Shown here: positions 1 to 10,698 of the stretch, piece after piece
Position numbering within the stretch: position 1 is the stretch's first letter
Layout of the letters: each line of letters begins with the position of its first letter
Assembly (NCBI RefSeq): GCF_000209165.1
Contig: NC_009046.1
Coordinates: 930,001 to 994,000, forward strand
DNA length: 64,000 nt
From: Scheffersomyces stipitis CBS 6054
Lineage: Eukaryota; Ascomycota; Pichiomycetes; Serinales; Debaryomycetaceae
Direction: 5' to 3'
Notes under the pieces: model-generated
Database searches by the model: none
What the model was told of the DNA's origin: nothing
The model's input: only the letters and a program-made list of their open reading frames with translations
Made by a program: the position numbers and the translations under genes

Positions 1-2
1 AT

Positions 3-122
3 TCTATTTATGCTCTGCAACCCCAGCAGCAGCCCCCACGACAAGTGAGTCAGCAAATGCCACCGCAAGATTATCAACTGTATCTGAACATAAATAGTTT
101 CCCAGAGGTAGATAGAATGTAG
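3..122 (+). CDS. C-terminal fragment of an unidentified Gln/Pro-rich protein (5' truncated by the window)
   Basis: An open frame enters from the left edge and ends at a TAG at 120-122, giving the last 39 residues of a protein. The piece is rich in Gln and Pro and has no recognisable domain, so I do not name the gene. Three of its 39 codons are CTG. Read as serine, the tail becomes a typical Gln/Ser/Asn low-complexity segment ending in NSFPEVDRM. It lies 153 bases upstream of SFT1 on the same strand. The frame could be fortuitous at this length, but the composition and the stop just before an AT-rich spacer favour a real 3' end. Confidence 0.55.
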   Translation, partial: SIYALQPQQQPPRQVSQQMPPQDYQLYLNINSFPEVDRM

Positions 123-275
123 TTTAATTACGTATGGCGCATAATGCAATGTTAATGATATCCTCAACTTTCTAGTAAATGTGCACTCCACAGAAAAAAA
201 CTTGAGTTGTAAATAAACCATAATCAATTGATAGAAGTTTATGTAGCAATCTGACTTCACACCACCAGGCAAAAA

Positions 276-572
276 ATGTCCGATTCATTGTACGCACATA
301 GAGAAGATCAAAACAATCAGAGATTTGAACAGCTTGCACAAACTTTGCATCAATTTCGCAATACAGTCAATAATGATATCCATGGGTCGATACAGCAGGA
401 GAATTCCATCTTAGATTCGTTGAATGACAGCTTCGGTCTGTTAATGCAACAAGTTAAAAGAACAAGCGGTGATTTGAGATCGGTGATTAATAGAAATGCT
501 AGTTTATCTAGAATTGTAGGGATGATCTTACTTGGTTTCTTTGTTATTTGGATGTTGTATAAACTTAGATGA
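276..572 (+). CDS. SFT1: Sft1-like Golgi Qc-SNARE
   Basis: The 98-residue product matches the size and layout of Sft1, the Bet1-type SNARE that acts in retrograde traffic within the Golgi. A short N-terminus leads into one SNARE helix at about residues 10-75, with the heptad-spaced hydrophobics of a Qc-SNARE. A C-terminal membrane anchor follows at about 79-96 (IVGMILLGFFVIWML) with only a few residues after it. The ATG at 276 follows an A-rich leader and no intron is apparent. The single CTG codon lies in the SFG-CTG-LM segment, where the Saccharomyces protein (from memory) has Ser. Bet1 is the alternative, but the short length and the tail favour Sft1. Confidence 0.85.
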   Translation: MSDSLYAHREDQNNQRFEQLAQTLHQFRNTVNNDIHGSIQQENSILDSLNDSFGLLMQQVKRTSGDLRSVINRNASLSRIVGMILLGFFVIWMLYKLR

Positions 573-682
573 TGCCCAGTCGAGCGACATTTACAACTGC
601 AATGAAGATGACAAGAATTCATTTGAAAATTTTAAACATATGATCAGAATGTCACTTGGTATTTAGATCTATTGCTAATTAA

Positions 683-1483
683 CTACTTTTTGTGAACGAC
701 ATCAGATCCTAACCTATAGTTACCAATTGCACTACCCCAGTTTATCTTTGATCTTGTCACTGGCAATAATCTTCTTAAGTTCTTGAAGTACTTTTGATTT
801 AAGTCATTAAAGTTTTCCACTATTTGCATAGTGATCTTGTTTTCCAAATCGTTTATAGCATTGATAATTGCACTTGCGTTTGCAGAACTCAAGTTTTCTT
901 TAACAGCTTTATTGAAATTCAAGCGAACGTTACCATCTTCATAGTAATGAATATCCAAGGAGACTTCTCCACTTATTGACGTGTTCGAAATAGTGTAGAT
1001 CGATTTCCATTGACCAGTAAAGAAGTTTTCGTGGTTCAAACGTTGTCCAATAATGATAATTTCCACCTCATCTGAGCTCTTTGGAACAACCGTGAAAACA
1101 AATGTAGAAGGGTAGTGATCTTCACCATACTGACCTAACTTCTCAACCAAATCGTTATAGTATTCCGGATACTCTACAAGCGGTGAAAATGGTTCAAAGT
1201 CAATTGCTCTTTGCGTATTGATATCGATGTTGAATTTCTTTTTGCTAATAAAATCGATATACTTCGATGAGCTGGAGTCTTTATTGTGTTTGGACGCGAT
1301 GTATGCAGAAGAAAAGACCGCTGCTTTCTCATTAACAAATTCTTCAATCGAATCAACCACCGTCGAGGAATTACTACCTGATAACAAGATGGACAAATCC
1401 TTACTTACGTAAGGCAATTCTGTTGGTGCTGCGGATTCAACCAATGAGTTGACAAGAGAGTCTAATTTAATAGCTGATGACAT
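683..1483 (-). CDS. CAP1: F-actin capping protein, alpha subunit
   Basis: The 266-residue product has the length of yeast Cap1 (about 268), which pairs with Cap2 to cap actin filament barbed ends in cortical patches. The family signature is in the C-terminal half: a YYEDGNVRL segment near residue 180, then a helical stretch and a LRRLLPVTRSKINW motif near the end that belongs to the actin-binding region. The N-terminal part is the usual variable helical stalk. The gene converges on SFT1 with a 110-base gap. Another actin regulator, ARC19, lies elsewhere in the window, but there is no sign that the two are co-regulated. Confidence 0.93.
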   Translation of the reverse strand: MSSAIKLDSLVNSLVESAAPTELPYVSKDLSILLSGSNSSTVVDSIEEFVNEKAAVFSSAYIASKHNKDSSSSKYIDFISKKKFNIDINTQRAIDFEPFSPLVEYPEYYNDLVEKLGQYGEDHYPSTFVFTVVPKSSDEVEIIIIGQRLNHENFFTGQWKSIYTISNTSISGEVSLDIHYYEDGNVRLNFNKAVKENLSSANASAIINAINDLENKITMQIVENFNDLNQKYFKNLRRLLPVTRSKINWGSAIGNYRLGSDVVHKK

Positions 1484-1858
1484 TGGATATACGACTGATG
1501 GACGAATGTAGGCTTTTCAATGGCTTGGTATGATCTGTGTAAGGAGCAATTCTCTATCTCAAGTTTGGTTCCATTTAATCCATGTCGTGTAAAGGTGTAA
1601 ATTAAGTGAAGTGCATACAAACAGGCTAAAGGGGATACAGTTTTACTAATTGCATTTTAGCTATTTCCAATGAGTAATAAAGTACACTTTTAGTAGGTTT
1701 TGATGTTGCCATTGACATGAGTATAGGTACGAAAACCCAACCTTTTTGAAATAGCACCGATATATAAAAATTGTAAATTGTACGTAGGTTCTCTACGAAA
1801 TCATAGCTGCAAAATATAGTATTAATGCGATTTTAACTTCCACGTACTACATATACAA
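1484..1858. other. Intergenic: CAP1 upstream region and UFD4 3' flank
   Basis: 375 bases of AT-rich DNA between the start of CAP1 and the stop of UFD4, both on the minus strand. It should hold the CAP1 promoter and the UFD4 terminator. I see no ORF with an ATG, no RNA gene and no clear repeat. Confidence 0.6.
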
Positions 1859-4800
1859 CTAGGAGAGCAAGAAAGCACCAGCGCCTTCATTAATAGCTTG
1901 AAGCAATCTTTTCCTCATGAGGTCTTCTGATGAATAATTCGGGAGCTTGAGGTAATTTGCACAAGTCATCACACTCGGTAAGTAATCATCATCCTTCAAG
2001 CCTTCTTCAGCATGCTTTCTAACAACCGTGAGCTCCGGTCTAAGAGCCTTGAAGCCGCCAATAGGCAATTTTGGTGCTCCAGTAAGGAATTGTAAGAATG
2101 CTCTGCGTTCTTCTTCGTTAAATTGCACGAGTATTGTTATTAGCGATTTGATAGCATCAGATTCCTTTGTAAACCCGTGATTTGCATACACAGCTGAAGT
2201 AATAGTATCAATTGACCAATCTTCTTCTGCTCCACCAAACAAACCAGCCAATTCCTCTGACGAGAATATTATTAACGTATTTACAGGGAATACGTTTGAA
2301 AATCCGTCCATAAATGATTTGGCTTGATGCACAATTCCAGTGAAAAGGGTAGACTCCAAAATTCTATTGATATACAACTCAAGATTTGTTGCAGTAACTT
2401 GTATCTCGCTACCACCAGCAATCAATTCAAACTCAGGGTACCCAGGCAATTCAAAGTAAAGTGATAAGTCCTTAATGGTAGAGCCATCAATCACGATGGA
2501 ATCGCGTTCTATCTCTCCAACTTGTGGAAATTGTTTCACATACTTAAGCAAATGTTCAACTGAATCAGCCAAGGCTGGATCAACCATTCTCAAACTAGAA
2601 ATATTTGTCATTTTCTTTAAGTTCCTGTGATTTATCCTCTGTACGCCGTGGAGGTTGAAGTACTGCACCAATTTCAAGAAAACTGGATTAAAGTTAAAAT
2701 CCACGATTCTAGAATCTAGCAACGCTCTAGCGACAAATTTTCCCAATGACGAGAAGAAAGACAATACCTTTCTACCATTTTCAGTAGAAATCTGGTGTTT
2801 GTCCAATGGGGAAGGGAATAAACCTAAGGCATTTGAAACATATGCCTCATCATCAACTTCCAGTGGGTCATTATCTCTCCATAGCTTCAATTTCTTCTTC
2901 GAGAACTCTTTGGAGACAGTTGCGTAGAATTCCAATGTTGGCCCCAAACCTGATCCTACCTCGTCGAAATATTCAATTTCCAAAATTCTGGGGGTGGAGC
3001 CATAAAGACCGAGAACTTTAATTGCGCTCTGAAGTATAAATTTTCTAGATATTCTCACCTTGTGTCTGGTTGGACGACCTAACTGTGCTCTTTGATTGTT
3101 GTTATTATTTGTATTATTCTCATCGTTTCCTTGGTTCGTCCTAATTTGCCATTGATGAATCAACCGAGAGTAACCAAATGACGTAGACTGCAAAAAGAAT
3201 ATTCTAGTTTCCAAAGGAAAAATGAACGGAAATTGCTTCGTAACATGGATGCTCCAACCAGGTAGTGTACCGCTGGCAACAACCAAGGGTTCTTCCAACT
3301 GTCTGTTTAATTTAACTGTGAGCTTCCAGTTCATGAAATTACTGGCTGGAATTGCAACTGTATTAGGAATATTGATCTTCACAAATGCATTCATCTCGAA
3401 CAAGACCTTCAACAATTTGAGGATATAGATCGTTGTCTTGTCATAGATGTCTAATTCATTGTCCTTGATATGGAAACTGTAGTTCATTAATTTACTTTCC
3501 TTAGTCACTGCAGAGCTAATTCTTCTGTATGATATATTATGAACAGTTGACCATATTCTTGATGGATCAACAATTTCATCCGGCTTGTTCTGCAATGACC
3601 TATAAATCGCACCATAAATGGTAATCTCATTGGGAACTGATTCGCCGTTGATTAAGAATTCGATGTTAAAAGGATTCCTCTTCGAGACGTCTTCGTCGTC
3701 ATTTCCAAGATCGCCGTTTGAGCGATCTCTTCTTCCACTAAGTTCTTCAATAAATTTAAACCTTTGCTTCAAATAGGTGTCAACTGACTTGAAAGTAGCA
3801 ATTGCATGAACAGAGAGAATCATGTTTTCCATGTTTGAAGGTAATTTGCTGTCAGTTTCATTTTCCGATGCAACCAACTTCAATTTGATTTGCTTGGCCA
3901 TGATAGCAGTTTGGCTATTATCATTCTGGAAAAACGAACCTAGACTAACAATACTGGAACTTCCAGAAGAGATAATTTGAAACGATTCGGTCCTTGTAAG
4001 AGCTTCCTGAAGTGATGCTAAGAATGAGGATGAACCTCGCGCTTTGTCCACAAAGAAAACTGAAATGAAAGCTTTGTAACAATCGCTGAATTCAAATCCA
4101 AAATCATAGGATTCTGAATTGAAGACTTGAGACAAAGACTCAATAATTCCCGATGAAATCAATTCAAAACTAGAAATTTGAATATTGGAAGATGCACCAT
4201 TGAGAGCAAATTCTAATTTGTCCCAAATCAACTTCCATTCGTCAAAAGAGAGGGTCTTTAAGTACTTGTGATCTCTGAGTTTCGAGTCTATCTCATTTAA
4301 TATTTGCATGTGCTCAGGAATAGATGAATTGCCACTGAACTTAAGTTTTAGGTATGACTTTTCGATAATGGAGCAAACATTGTAAATCTTGTATAGTATG
4401 GAACTATTTGTCAATTTATATTCGTACTCTTTTGTGAATTCTGTATCAATGTATTTGTTGCTGTAGCTTGCAGAAATGGAATGAACTCTTGTACTGCTTC
4501 CTGTTGCCTCTTCTTCTTCGACATTACCCGTCAAACTTTTGACAATCAGTAAAACATCACTAATTAAGCCCTCCCTTTCGAAATCAGGAAGGAATGTTTG
4601 AGGTGCTTTTTCAATAAGAAGCCTTGCAATAAGCAATCCACTAAGTAGTAGAACGTTTGAATTCAATTTTGATATATCATCCGCTGAATTCTCAGTTTGA
4701 GGATATGGTAATCCGCCGACTTCTTCGTATTCGTCTTCATCCTCATCATCTTCACGATCATCATTTTCATCGTGATCTTCTTCGTCCTCATTGTCGTTGT

Positions 4801-6967
4801 CATCAAAAGAATCTTCTTCTTCAATATTATCCGCGTCTTCTTGCAACAACCCTTCGTCGATTTCTTCTTCAATTCCTGCAATTTCCTCTTCATCTTCGTT
4901 CACAATTGCATCATGCTCATCCAAATTTCCTTCAAATGTCTCGTCGTCGCTGCTTAACATGTCTAGATCCTCCTCCTTAGAAAACAATTTTGCTAAGCGT
5001 GCCGTATTGGAGAAGTTGCGTCCAATCAGTGCTTTACTTTGGTTGGCAACCGATGCCAATATATTTGTGATCAAGTTGACATCTTTTATTTTGCTTAAGT
5101 TGGATTCTGAACTGAAGCTGACAATTCTAAAAATATCAATGAAAACTTTTCTGCGAATTTCATAATCCATTGTAGCTTGGAAACTACACATGAGTAAATG
5201 CCAAATGTCATTAACAAAATCGCAGTATTGTCTTGGAATGATATCCTTACATAGTTCAACTCTAGACTTATTCAATTTCTGCTTTTCTTCGAAGTCGTCA
5301 TGGTTATTTCGCAAGAATGGGGTTTCGCTAGGGGAATAGCTGATTGGCAATAAATAGCCGATCAAATTGAGAAACTGCGAAAGGAGCTCTTTGGGAGCAG
5401 CCATTAAAGCTTCGATTGATATTGATTCATTGGTAGTCTTTATAAATGATTGGTCCAAATTTGCATTCTCAGATTGAGACGTATTAGATTTAAACTTAGA
5501 GTATTTGTTAAGAGATTTGACGATAACCTCCCCTATCGAGCATTCGCTCAACAAGATTCTAGAGATTTCAACACCGGTGCTACTCAAGATTATCAAAGAT
5601 TTGATTAAACTTAAGCACGAACTGTAATTTAATGCAACTTTGGACGAATCATTTTCAGATGATGTATTCAGTGACTTGTTGCAACTGATGTAAATAACCT
5701 GTGTGAAATCTTTCAACAATAATTCTTTGTTCAGAAATAATTCCTCTAACAACTCGGGCTTGGTCTTGAAGCTGATAATGATTCGAGAAATGGTTAGCCA
5801 TGCATTCTCCACAACCACGGAATCAGTGTGACTTCTGACAACTTCAGAGATATTATCCATGATGTCCTTTACCTTCTGGAAGTTTGCAACTGTAATATTT
5901 GTACAAGAATTGGATACAACTGACAAGCACTTCCTTTGGGCATGAATGGTCAAAAAATCCATGTATTGTAGGCATGCTCTTAGACCATTGTTGGCAATAA
6001 TACTGTTGTGAGAAATGGGATCACGAGAAATCATCTCTAGTGTTTGCAAAGCTTGTTCTGTTAAGTCAATATAGCTTACCTCCATGAGCTTGGTGCACAA
6101 AGCTTCAATTGCATGGTTGTTGAGGGCATCATGGACAAAATCCTGATTGACCTCTAGAAAATTATAGAGACAACGACAAGTAACAAGTTGTATCTCTAGC
6201 TCTTCCGACAAATTTGTATCTTCCATTATATTTACCAAGCTCTTGGCCAACTTGTTAGCAGGAATAAGGCGTTCTGCTGTGATACCATTCATCATAAGTA
6301 ATCTCTCTGATAGCTCGTTTAAAGTTTCAAGAATTATGTACGAATCTTCTCTTTGGTTCAAGTTGTTGATCAATCCATCAATTTCACTACTTTCCCTATT
6401 CATTCCTCCTCCAAACATTATTCCACCGCCCATTAGCCTTTGCACTACGTCAACAAAAACCTGGCCGCTACCAGAAGACAAATGTGAACCACTCCCTGAC
6501 GAAGATAAAGATCCAATGGCACGCAAAAACTCGGCTCGAGGATCATCTTCATCCATTGCTTCGTCCTCGTCTCCAGCGCTTCCGGTACTGCTGTGATCTT
6601 GTTCATTTCTCGAACTGGCACTCCTACTCAACCTTGGTTGAATTAGTCTTCTCAAGAAGTCACCGGGTTCCATTGCATCTACGTCGCTCATGTCGTCATT
6701 ACCACCACTGACGCCTTCAGCGTCGTCATCATCGTGTTCGTCAGTATCTTCGTAAGTATCTCTAACGTGTTCATCGTGGAAGCCTCTTTGGCTCAGTCTT
6801 CGCCTTTGGGCTTGTTCCGAAAGTCTCTGTAAAGAGTCATCTTCATCATCATCGATGCCATTATCATCTTGTTCTTCGTTGGCAGAATGGTAGGCGACGT
6901 CTGGCGAATTCTCCCTTTGGTTGCCAGAATCCTCGGCACCGATCTGGCTGGGTTTGGTATTAGCCAT
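1859..6967 (-). CDS. UFD4: HECT-type ubiquitin-protein ligase of the ubiquitin-fusion degradation pathway
   Basis: A 1,702-residue protein, longer than Saccharomyces Ufd4 (1,483) but with the same plan. Residues 1-190 are acidic and Ser/Arg-rich low complexity with Gly-rich patches. Armadillo-like helices follow at about 200-560 (LVNIMEDTNLSEELEIQ, LQTLEMISRD). A very acidic insert lies at about 690-780. The C-terminal 380 residues form a HECT domain. The catalytic cysteine is Cys1669 (codon 1961-1963) in SVMTCANYLKLP, and the protein ends in GAGAFLLS as Ufd4/TRIP12 enzymes do. The enzyme extends chains on N-terminal ubiquitin fusions and cooperates with Ubr1. The extra length lies mainly in the acidic linkers. 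Confidence 0.95.
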   Translation of the reverse strand: MANTKPSQIGAEDSGNQRENSPDVAYHSANEEQDDNGIDDDEDDSLQRLSEQAQRRRLSQRGFHDEHVRDTYEDTDEHDDDDAEGVSGGNDDMSDVDAMEPGDFLRRLIQPRLSRSASSRNEQDHSSTGSAGDEDEAMDEDDPRAEFLRAIGSLSSSGSGSHLSSGSGQVFVDVVQRLMGGGIMFGGGMNRESSEIDGLINNLNQREDSYIILETLNELSERLLMMNGITAERLIPANKLAKSLVNIMEDTNLSEELEIQLVTCRCLYNFLEVNQDFVHDALNNHAIEALCTKLMEVSYIDLTEQALQTLEMISRDPISHNSIIANNGLRACLQYMDFLTIHAQRKCLSVVSNSCTNITVANFQKVKDIMDNISEVVRSHTDSVVVENAWLTISRIIISFKTKPELLEELFLNKELLLKDFTQVIYISCNKSLNTSSENDSSKVALNYSSCLSLIKSLIILSSTGVEISRILLSECSIGEVIVKSLNKYSKFKSNTSQSENANLDQSFIKTTNESISIEALMAAPKELLSQFLNLIGYLLPISYSPSETPFLRNNHDDFEEKQKLNKSRVELCKDIIPRQYCDFVNDIWHLLMCSFQATMDYEIRRKVFIDIFRIVSFSSESNLSKIKDVNLITNILASVANQSKALIGRNFSNTARLAKLFSKEEDLDMLSSDDETFEGNLDEHDAIVNEDEEEIAGIEEEIDEGLLQEDADNIEEEDSFDDNDNEDEEDHDENDDREDDEDEDEYEEVGGLPYPQTENSADDISKLNSNVLLLSGLLIARLLIEKAPQTFLPDFEREGLISDVLLIVKSLTGNVEEEEATGSSTRVHSISASYSNKYIDTEFTKEYEYKLTNSSILYKIYNVCSIIEKSYLKLKFSGNSSIPEHMQILNEIDSKLRDHKYLKTLSFDEWKLIWDKLEFALNGASSNIQISSFELISSGIIESLSQVFNSESYDFGFEFSDCYKAFISVFFVDKARGSSSFLASLQEALTRTESFQIISSGSSSIVSLGSFFQNDNSQTAIMAKQIKLKLVASENETDSKLPSNMENMILSVHAIATFKSVDTYLKQRFKFIEELSGRRDRSNGDLGNDDEDVSKRNPFNIEFLINGESVPNEITIYGAIYRSLQNKPDEIVDPSRIWSTVHNISYRRISSAVTKESKLMNYSFHIKDNELDIYDKTTIYILKLLKVLFEMNAFVKINIPNTVAIPASNFMNWKLTVKLNRQLEEPLVVASGTLPGWSIHVTKQFPFIFPLETRIFFLQSTSFGYSRLIHQWQIRTNQGNDENNTNNNNNQRAQLGRPTRHKVRISRKFILQSAIKVLGLYGSTPRILEIEYFDEVGSGLGPTLEFYATVSKEFSKKKLKLWRDNDPLEVDDEAYVSNALGLFPSPLDKHQISTENGRKVLSFFSSLGKFVARALLDSRIVDFNFNPVFLKLVQYFNLHGVQRINHRNLKKMTNISSLRMVDPALADSVEHLLKYVKQFPQVGEIERDSIVIDGSTIKDLSLYFELPGYPEFELIAGGSEIQVTATNLELYINRILESTLFTGIVHQAKSFMDGFSNVFPVNTLIIFSSEELAGLFGGAEEDWSIDTITSAVYANHGFTKESDAIKSLITILVQFNEEERRAFLQFLTGAPKLPIGGFKALRPELTVVRKHAEEGLKDDDYLPSVMTCANYLKLPNYSSEDLMRKRLLQAINEGAGAFLLS

Positions 6968-7465
6968 TATCAGTATAGCAGCTCAAAAAACCCGTTGGAT
7001 AATCTAATCGCTGGCAAACCAGAATATAAGAATTATGTAGGTTACCCTTTGCCAACAAAACTTGTAGGGCGAGAAAGATTAATAGCTTCTATGCACAAGA
7101 AAGCGTGTCAAGGAAAAGTCGATATCTTCGATCAAATAAGCTCCCTCAATTAAATGCCTAGACTGTATCTGTTTTGAGATGCCTCTAGAGATTACTGGTG
7201 ATTTAGTAGGACTTGATGCAAGTATGCTTGCTTGGAAATAAGTAGGAAGGGACTAGGGTAAATGTCGTCCGTGGCAATAAATGTCGTGAAGGAGTACACG
7301 ACATCTACACAGTGGCTGCAACCCTTTCTTTTTATTTTTTCTCTATTGCTGCAAATACTACAATTGGATATCCGATCTTCATTAGAACCATAAAATTTGA
7401 AGCCATTAGATGCCAGTAGACACATAAATATAAACAGGTGTATATAAATATAAAAGAGAGACAAA
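6968..7465. other. Intergenic: UFD4 promoter and 3' flank of the MFS gene
   Basis: 498 bases between the start of UFD4 and the stop of the transporter. A plus-strand frame that runs out of the UFD4 antisense strand stays open to 7153 and reads like a protein (SSKNPLDNLIAGKPEY and onward), but it has no ATG and no possible upstream exon, so I do not call it. From 7,435 the DNA is rich in TATAAATAT-like sequence. No RNA gene was seen. Confidence 0.5.
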
Positions 7466-9037
7466 CTAGTACAAGTATCTGAAATCTGGGGATATGTTAG
7501 AGTAGTCATTACCCTTGCCCAATTCTCTGCTCCAGTTCATGGTACCCGAAGCAATTCTTTTGTTTAAGGTTCTCAATCTGAATCTCAACAAAACAGCAGT
7601 AAGAATAGCACATAATATGAAGGCACAATTACAGACGAAAGCAGTCAAATATCTTGGAGATGCTGAGGCTGGATATAAATAAGCGTTCCAGATGGACGTG
7701 GAGTTTGAGATACAGTTCATCAATGCAAGGGCAACTGCTCTCTTAGCTGGAGGCCTTGGGCAACAGTTGGACATCCAGGATAAGATAGTTGTAAAAGAGC
7801 AGTACAAAGATGGAATCATAATACACATTGCAAAGTAACGGGCCCCAGTATTGAGAGTGGAAGCAGAAATGATAAACGAGACCAATGCAATCACCAATGG
7901 AATTGTAACGTGGAAAAATCTTTCTCCAGTTTTATCAGCATGTCTTGCCCAAAGGAATGTGGCCACAACTGCAATACAGTATGGAGGAGCTGTTAAACAT
8001 AAGGTCGTGGTTTTGTTGAAGTTTAAGGTTTGGACAACAGAAGGAAAGAAATTGGTGACACCACATGCAGCAACCAAGAAGGTAAGAATCAATGTGACCA
8101 ACCAGACCTTAGAATCCTTAATAGCCAAGTAGAAACCACTCAAAGTAGATTCTTGAGAATCTTTGTCAGAATCATTTGTTCCTACATCTTGTCTTAATTT
8201 CCACTGAATAATATCCTTTTCTTGTTGGCTCAAAAATTTAGTGTTGGAAGGGTTGTCTGGCAAGATAAAATATGCAAACGGAACAGAAGCAACAGTAATA
8301 GCACCTTCAATGAGGAACAAATATCTCCAGGATCTCAAACCTCTAACACCATCCATGTTGTCTAAAATTCCAGCAGCAATCAATCCACTCCAAGCACTAC
8401 TCATCAAACTACCAGAGTAGAGAATAGAATTACGGAAGGAGAGACTCTTCTTGTCATACCAGTTAGAAAGAGTGCTTAAAGCAGCTGCAAAGAACCCGGA
8501 TTCAACAACACCTAAGATAATTCTGATAGCAAGTAAACCTTGATAACTCTGAACAGCACCAGTACAGGTGGAGATGACACCCCATACTGTCATAATAGAA
8601 GTAATATATAAGGAAGGCTTTCCAATTTTGTTCAACAACATATTAGAAGGAATTTGGAACAAAATGTAACCGACAAACAATACAGAAATACATGTTTGAT
8701 ATTGAGAGCCCACCAACCCCAAGTCATCTTCCAAGCCACCCAATCTGGCTGCTGCAATATTATTACGGTCCAAATAGTTTAAGATATAGATGTAAATCAA
8801 CATTGGCATCAATCTTAGATCAACTTTTCTGGTTGTCTTCTTATCTAAATCCTTCAACTCTTCTTGGGTCAAACCTTGAAGTGATTCAGGGAGATCATAG
8901 TATTCAAGACCGTCGTGATCTTCTGCACCGTTAACTTCAATGTAGTCGTCAACTTTGCTTTCAACATGAACAATATTTACCTTGGAAGGTACTGGTTCAA
9001 TTTCAATTTGTGAGGTTTGTGATTTCGAAATAGACAT
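7466..9037 (-). CDS. MFS transporter of the allantoate permease (Dal5/anion:cation symporter) family
   Basis: A 523-residue membrane protein with about 12 hydrophobic segments after an 80-residue acidic cytosolic N-terminus. The family hallmarks are LNYLDRNNIAAARLGGL after the first membrane segment, GYILFQIPSNMLLNKIGKPS (second loop) and RIILGVVESGFFAA in the fourth segment, then a long central loop near residues 255-300. These mark the Dal5-like fungal subfamily, which carries allantoate, nicotinate, biotin precursors, dipeptides and other organic anions. The exact substrate cannot be read from sequence. A TATA element lies about 50 bases upstream of the ATG. No canonical GATAAG cluster was seen near the start, so nitrogen control is not supported. 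Confidence 0.88.
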   Translation of the reverse strand: MSISKSQTSQIEIEPVPSKVNIVHVESKVDDYIEVNGAEDHDGLEYYDLPESLQGLTQEELKDLDKKTTRKVDLRLMPMLIYIYILNYLDRNNIAAARLGGLEDDLGLVGSQYQTCISVLFVGYILFQIPSNMLLNKIGKPSLYITSIMTVWGVISTCTGAVQSYQGLLAIRIILGVVESGFFAAALSTLSNWYDKKSLSFRNSILYSGSLMSSAWSGLIAAGILDNMDGVRGLRSWRYLFLIEGAITVASVPFAYFILPDNPSNTKFLSQQEKDIIQWKLRQDVGTNDSDKDSQESTLSGFYLAIKDSKVWLVTLILTFLVAACGVTNFFPSVVQTLNFNKTTTLCLTAPPYCIAVVATFLWARHADKTGERFFHVTIPLVIALVSFIISASTLNTGARYFAMCIMIPSLYCSFTTILSWMSNCCPRPPAKRAVALALMNCISNSTSIWNAYLYPASASPRYLTAFVCNCAFILCAILTAVLLRFRLRTLNKRIASGTMNWSRELGKGNDYSNISPDFRYLY

Positions 9038-9087
9038 TTTTACTTGAATAATGATCTAAGTCAGGAAATTGTTGAAATCCTTCAACC

Positions 9088-9095
9088 TATTTATA
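9088..9095 (-). promoter_or_regulatory. TATA box (TATAAATA) of the MFS transporter gene
   Basis: On the minus strand TATAAATA sits 51 bases upstream of the transporter ATG, close for a yeast TATA element but usable if the leader is short. It is the only strong TATA match in the first 300 bases of this promoter. Confidence 0.5.
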
Positions 9096-10607
9096 AGATC
9101 TACTACCCCAAGGTTAGGATGAGTTAAGATGACTTACGGTGTGAATACATTGTTCCAGTTTGTTCAACATATTTATTTTAGTGCATTAAAAAATAATTTT
9201 CGTCCTTGAAATGTTGGCAAGATGCCCGAAAAATGCTCTTAAAAATCTGGCGGTTGGATGATACTCTGAGGTTTTGGTTCATCTCTCTAGGCAATACGCG
9301 TAGTAGCAAAATAGATCTTCTTTTACCACTTCATTTCACACCAATTCAATTACATAGTTCTCAAGTTCGGATTATCTTTGTGCATTGTAATTGCCGCATG
9401 TCAATATTTTAATGGAGGTCTGTGGAGAGTTTTGTGCGTGAGAATTTGGGGGATTCGCATATATGCATATATGTGGGGGACGTGGTGGGGGATTTGTCTT
9501 CGGAGGAACTCTGCATGTTTTTCCATTTTCGTTCTGCACCTCTTATAGCGGGATGTCTGTTCTTAGTGCCCTCACAGTAGCTAGATCCCCCACATAGTGC
9601 TTGAGCCACTACAGTCTGCTTGCCCCGCTGATTTGGAACTATATGACAACTACTGCTTTGAACAATGGCCAATAACACCTTTTTCACAAACTCAACTTGC
9701 TGTCACAATTCTGAAAGTGAATTTTTCGACAAAAAACTGAAATGAATCATATTCTTTCCACAGACAACGTTTTAAGAATGGGTTCCAGGACGCTGCTCTT
9801 GGATTTTTATTGTTCATCAGTTGTATTAAACCAAAATGCCATGCTGATGTACTTCCCTAAGAAATTGCAGTAAGGCATTTGAAAAAAAAACAAGAACTCA
9901 GTGGATGATTAATTCGCGCTTATGGTGTCCATGGCAAACATACAAATTGACTCTTCCCCTGCAACATTGCATCAATTAATTATTTCAAATGTCCGCTTTG
10001 TGCTCGCCTAAGCCATTTGTTACATGGGGAAACCCAAAAATTCTATTTGACTTCAGCGGAACACTTCCGAAACAGGGAGTTCTACCGTATGAGTCCTATT
10101 TGAAGAGGGTTAAATATTATTTAACATACAATGTCAATTTAATCCGACACTTCTTGGAGGACCCACTAACACCAAAGCATAGTTTGTGGTTTTCTTTTCT
10201 TTGGAGGTACTCCATTTGGTTGAGTCTAAGGGCTTATCTCGCATGTACATGTCCCCACTTGTATTCGTTTCAGCAAATGCAAATTGATCGTGACACAGCA
10301 AAATAAAATCGAAATTAAATCGCTATTTCAGCTTTAAACAAGATAACAATACTTCCGAGTGTCGGGGAAGTGTCCCCATCAATAAATTCCCATCTATTGC
10401 TAATCTAGTATTATTTTGCAAAGATCTTTGTAGTGTATTTGCTTCCTTCGGTTGCGAATTTCAGCAAATATACAAATATACAAAATTTGAATTGCTATCA
10501 AAATAGCGTATATTACTGTAATAGCTACATTCCTTAACGACATCTACCCCTTGTTTCTTAAGTGAACATCCCTTGCAAAGTACCGCCATGTTAAATTATT
10601 GAAGATA

Positions 10608-10616
10608 ATCACGTGA
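10608..10616. promoter_or_regulatory. Palindromic TCACGTGA element upstream of PRP40 (Cbf1-type E-box)
   Basis: ATCACGTGA lies about 85 bases upstream of the PRP40 ATG. It fits the Cbf1 consensus RTCACRTG and is one of several such sites in promoters of this window. Function is inferred from motif and position only. Confidence 0.45.
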
Positions 10617-10698
10617 CCAATATTAAAAAATGTATAGGAACTTTTGAAGTGCTAGAATTGTTAGTATACTTATCAACATACAAGTACCTCAATAATAA

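Larger units (their letters stand above)
9038..10698. other. Intergenic: divergent promoter region between the MFS gene and PRP40
   Basis: 1.66 kb without a convincing gene. It holds a perfect 16-base palindrome CATATATGCATATATG at 9458-9473 next to a G-rich run. An ATG-started 105-codon frame at 9989-10306 has no recognisable features and is probably chance. A TCACGTGA site lies close to PRP40. No RNA gene was recognised. Confidence 0.5.

Noticed and set aside
6869..7153. 94-codon plus-strand frame across the UFD4 start
   Set aside because: Starts with TTG, lies half inside UFD4 antisense and has no room for an upstream exon, although its second half looks protein-like.
9989..10306. 105-codon ATG-started frame in the MFS/PRP40 spacer
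   Set aside because: No recognisable motif, no TATA or leader context and a composition expected by chance; conservation would be needed.
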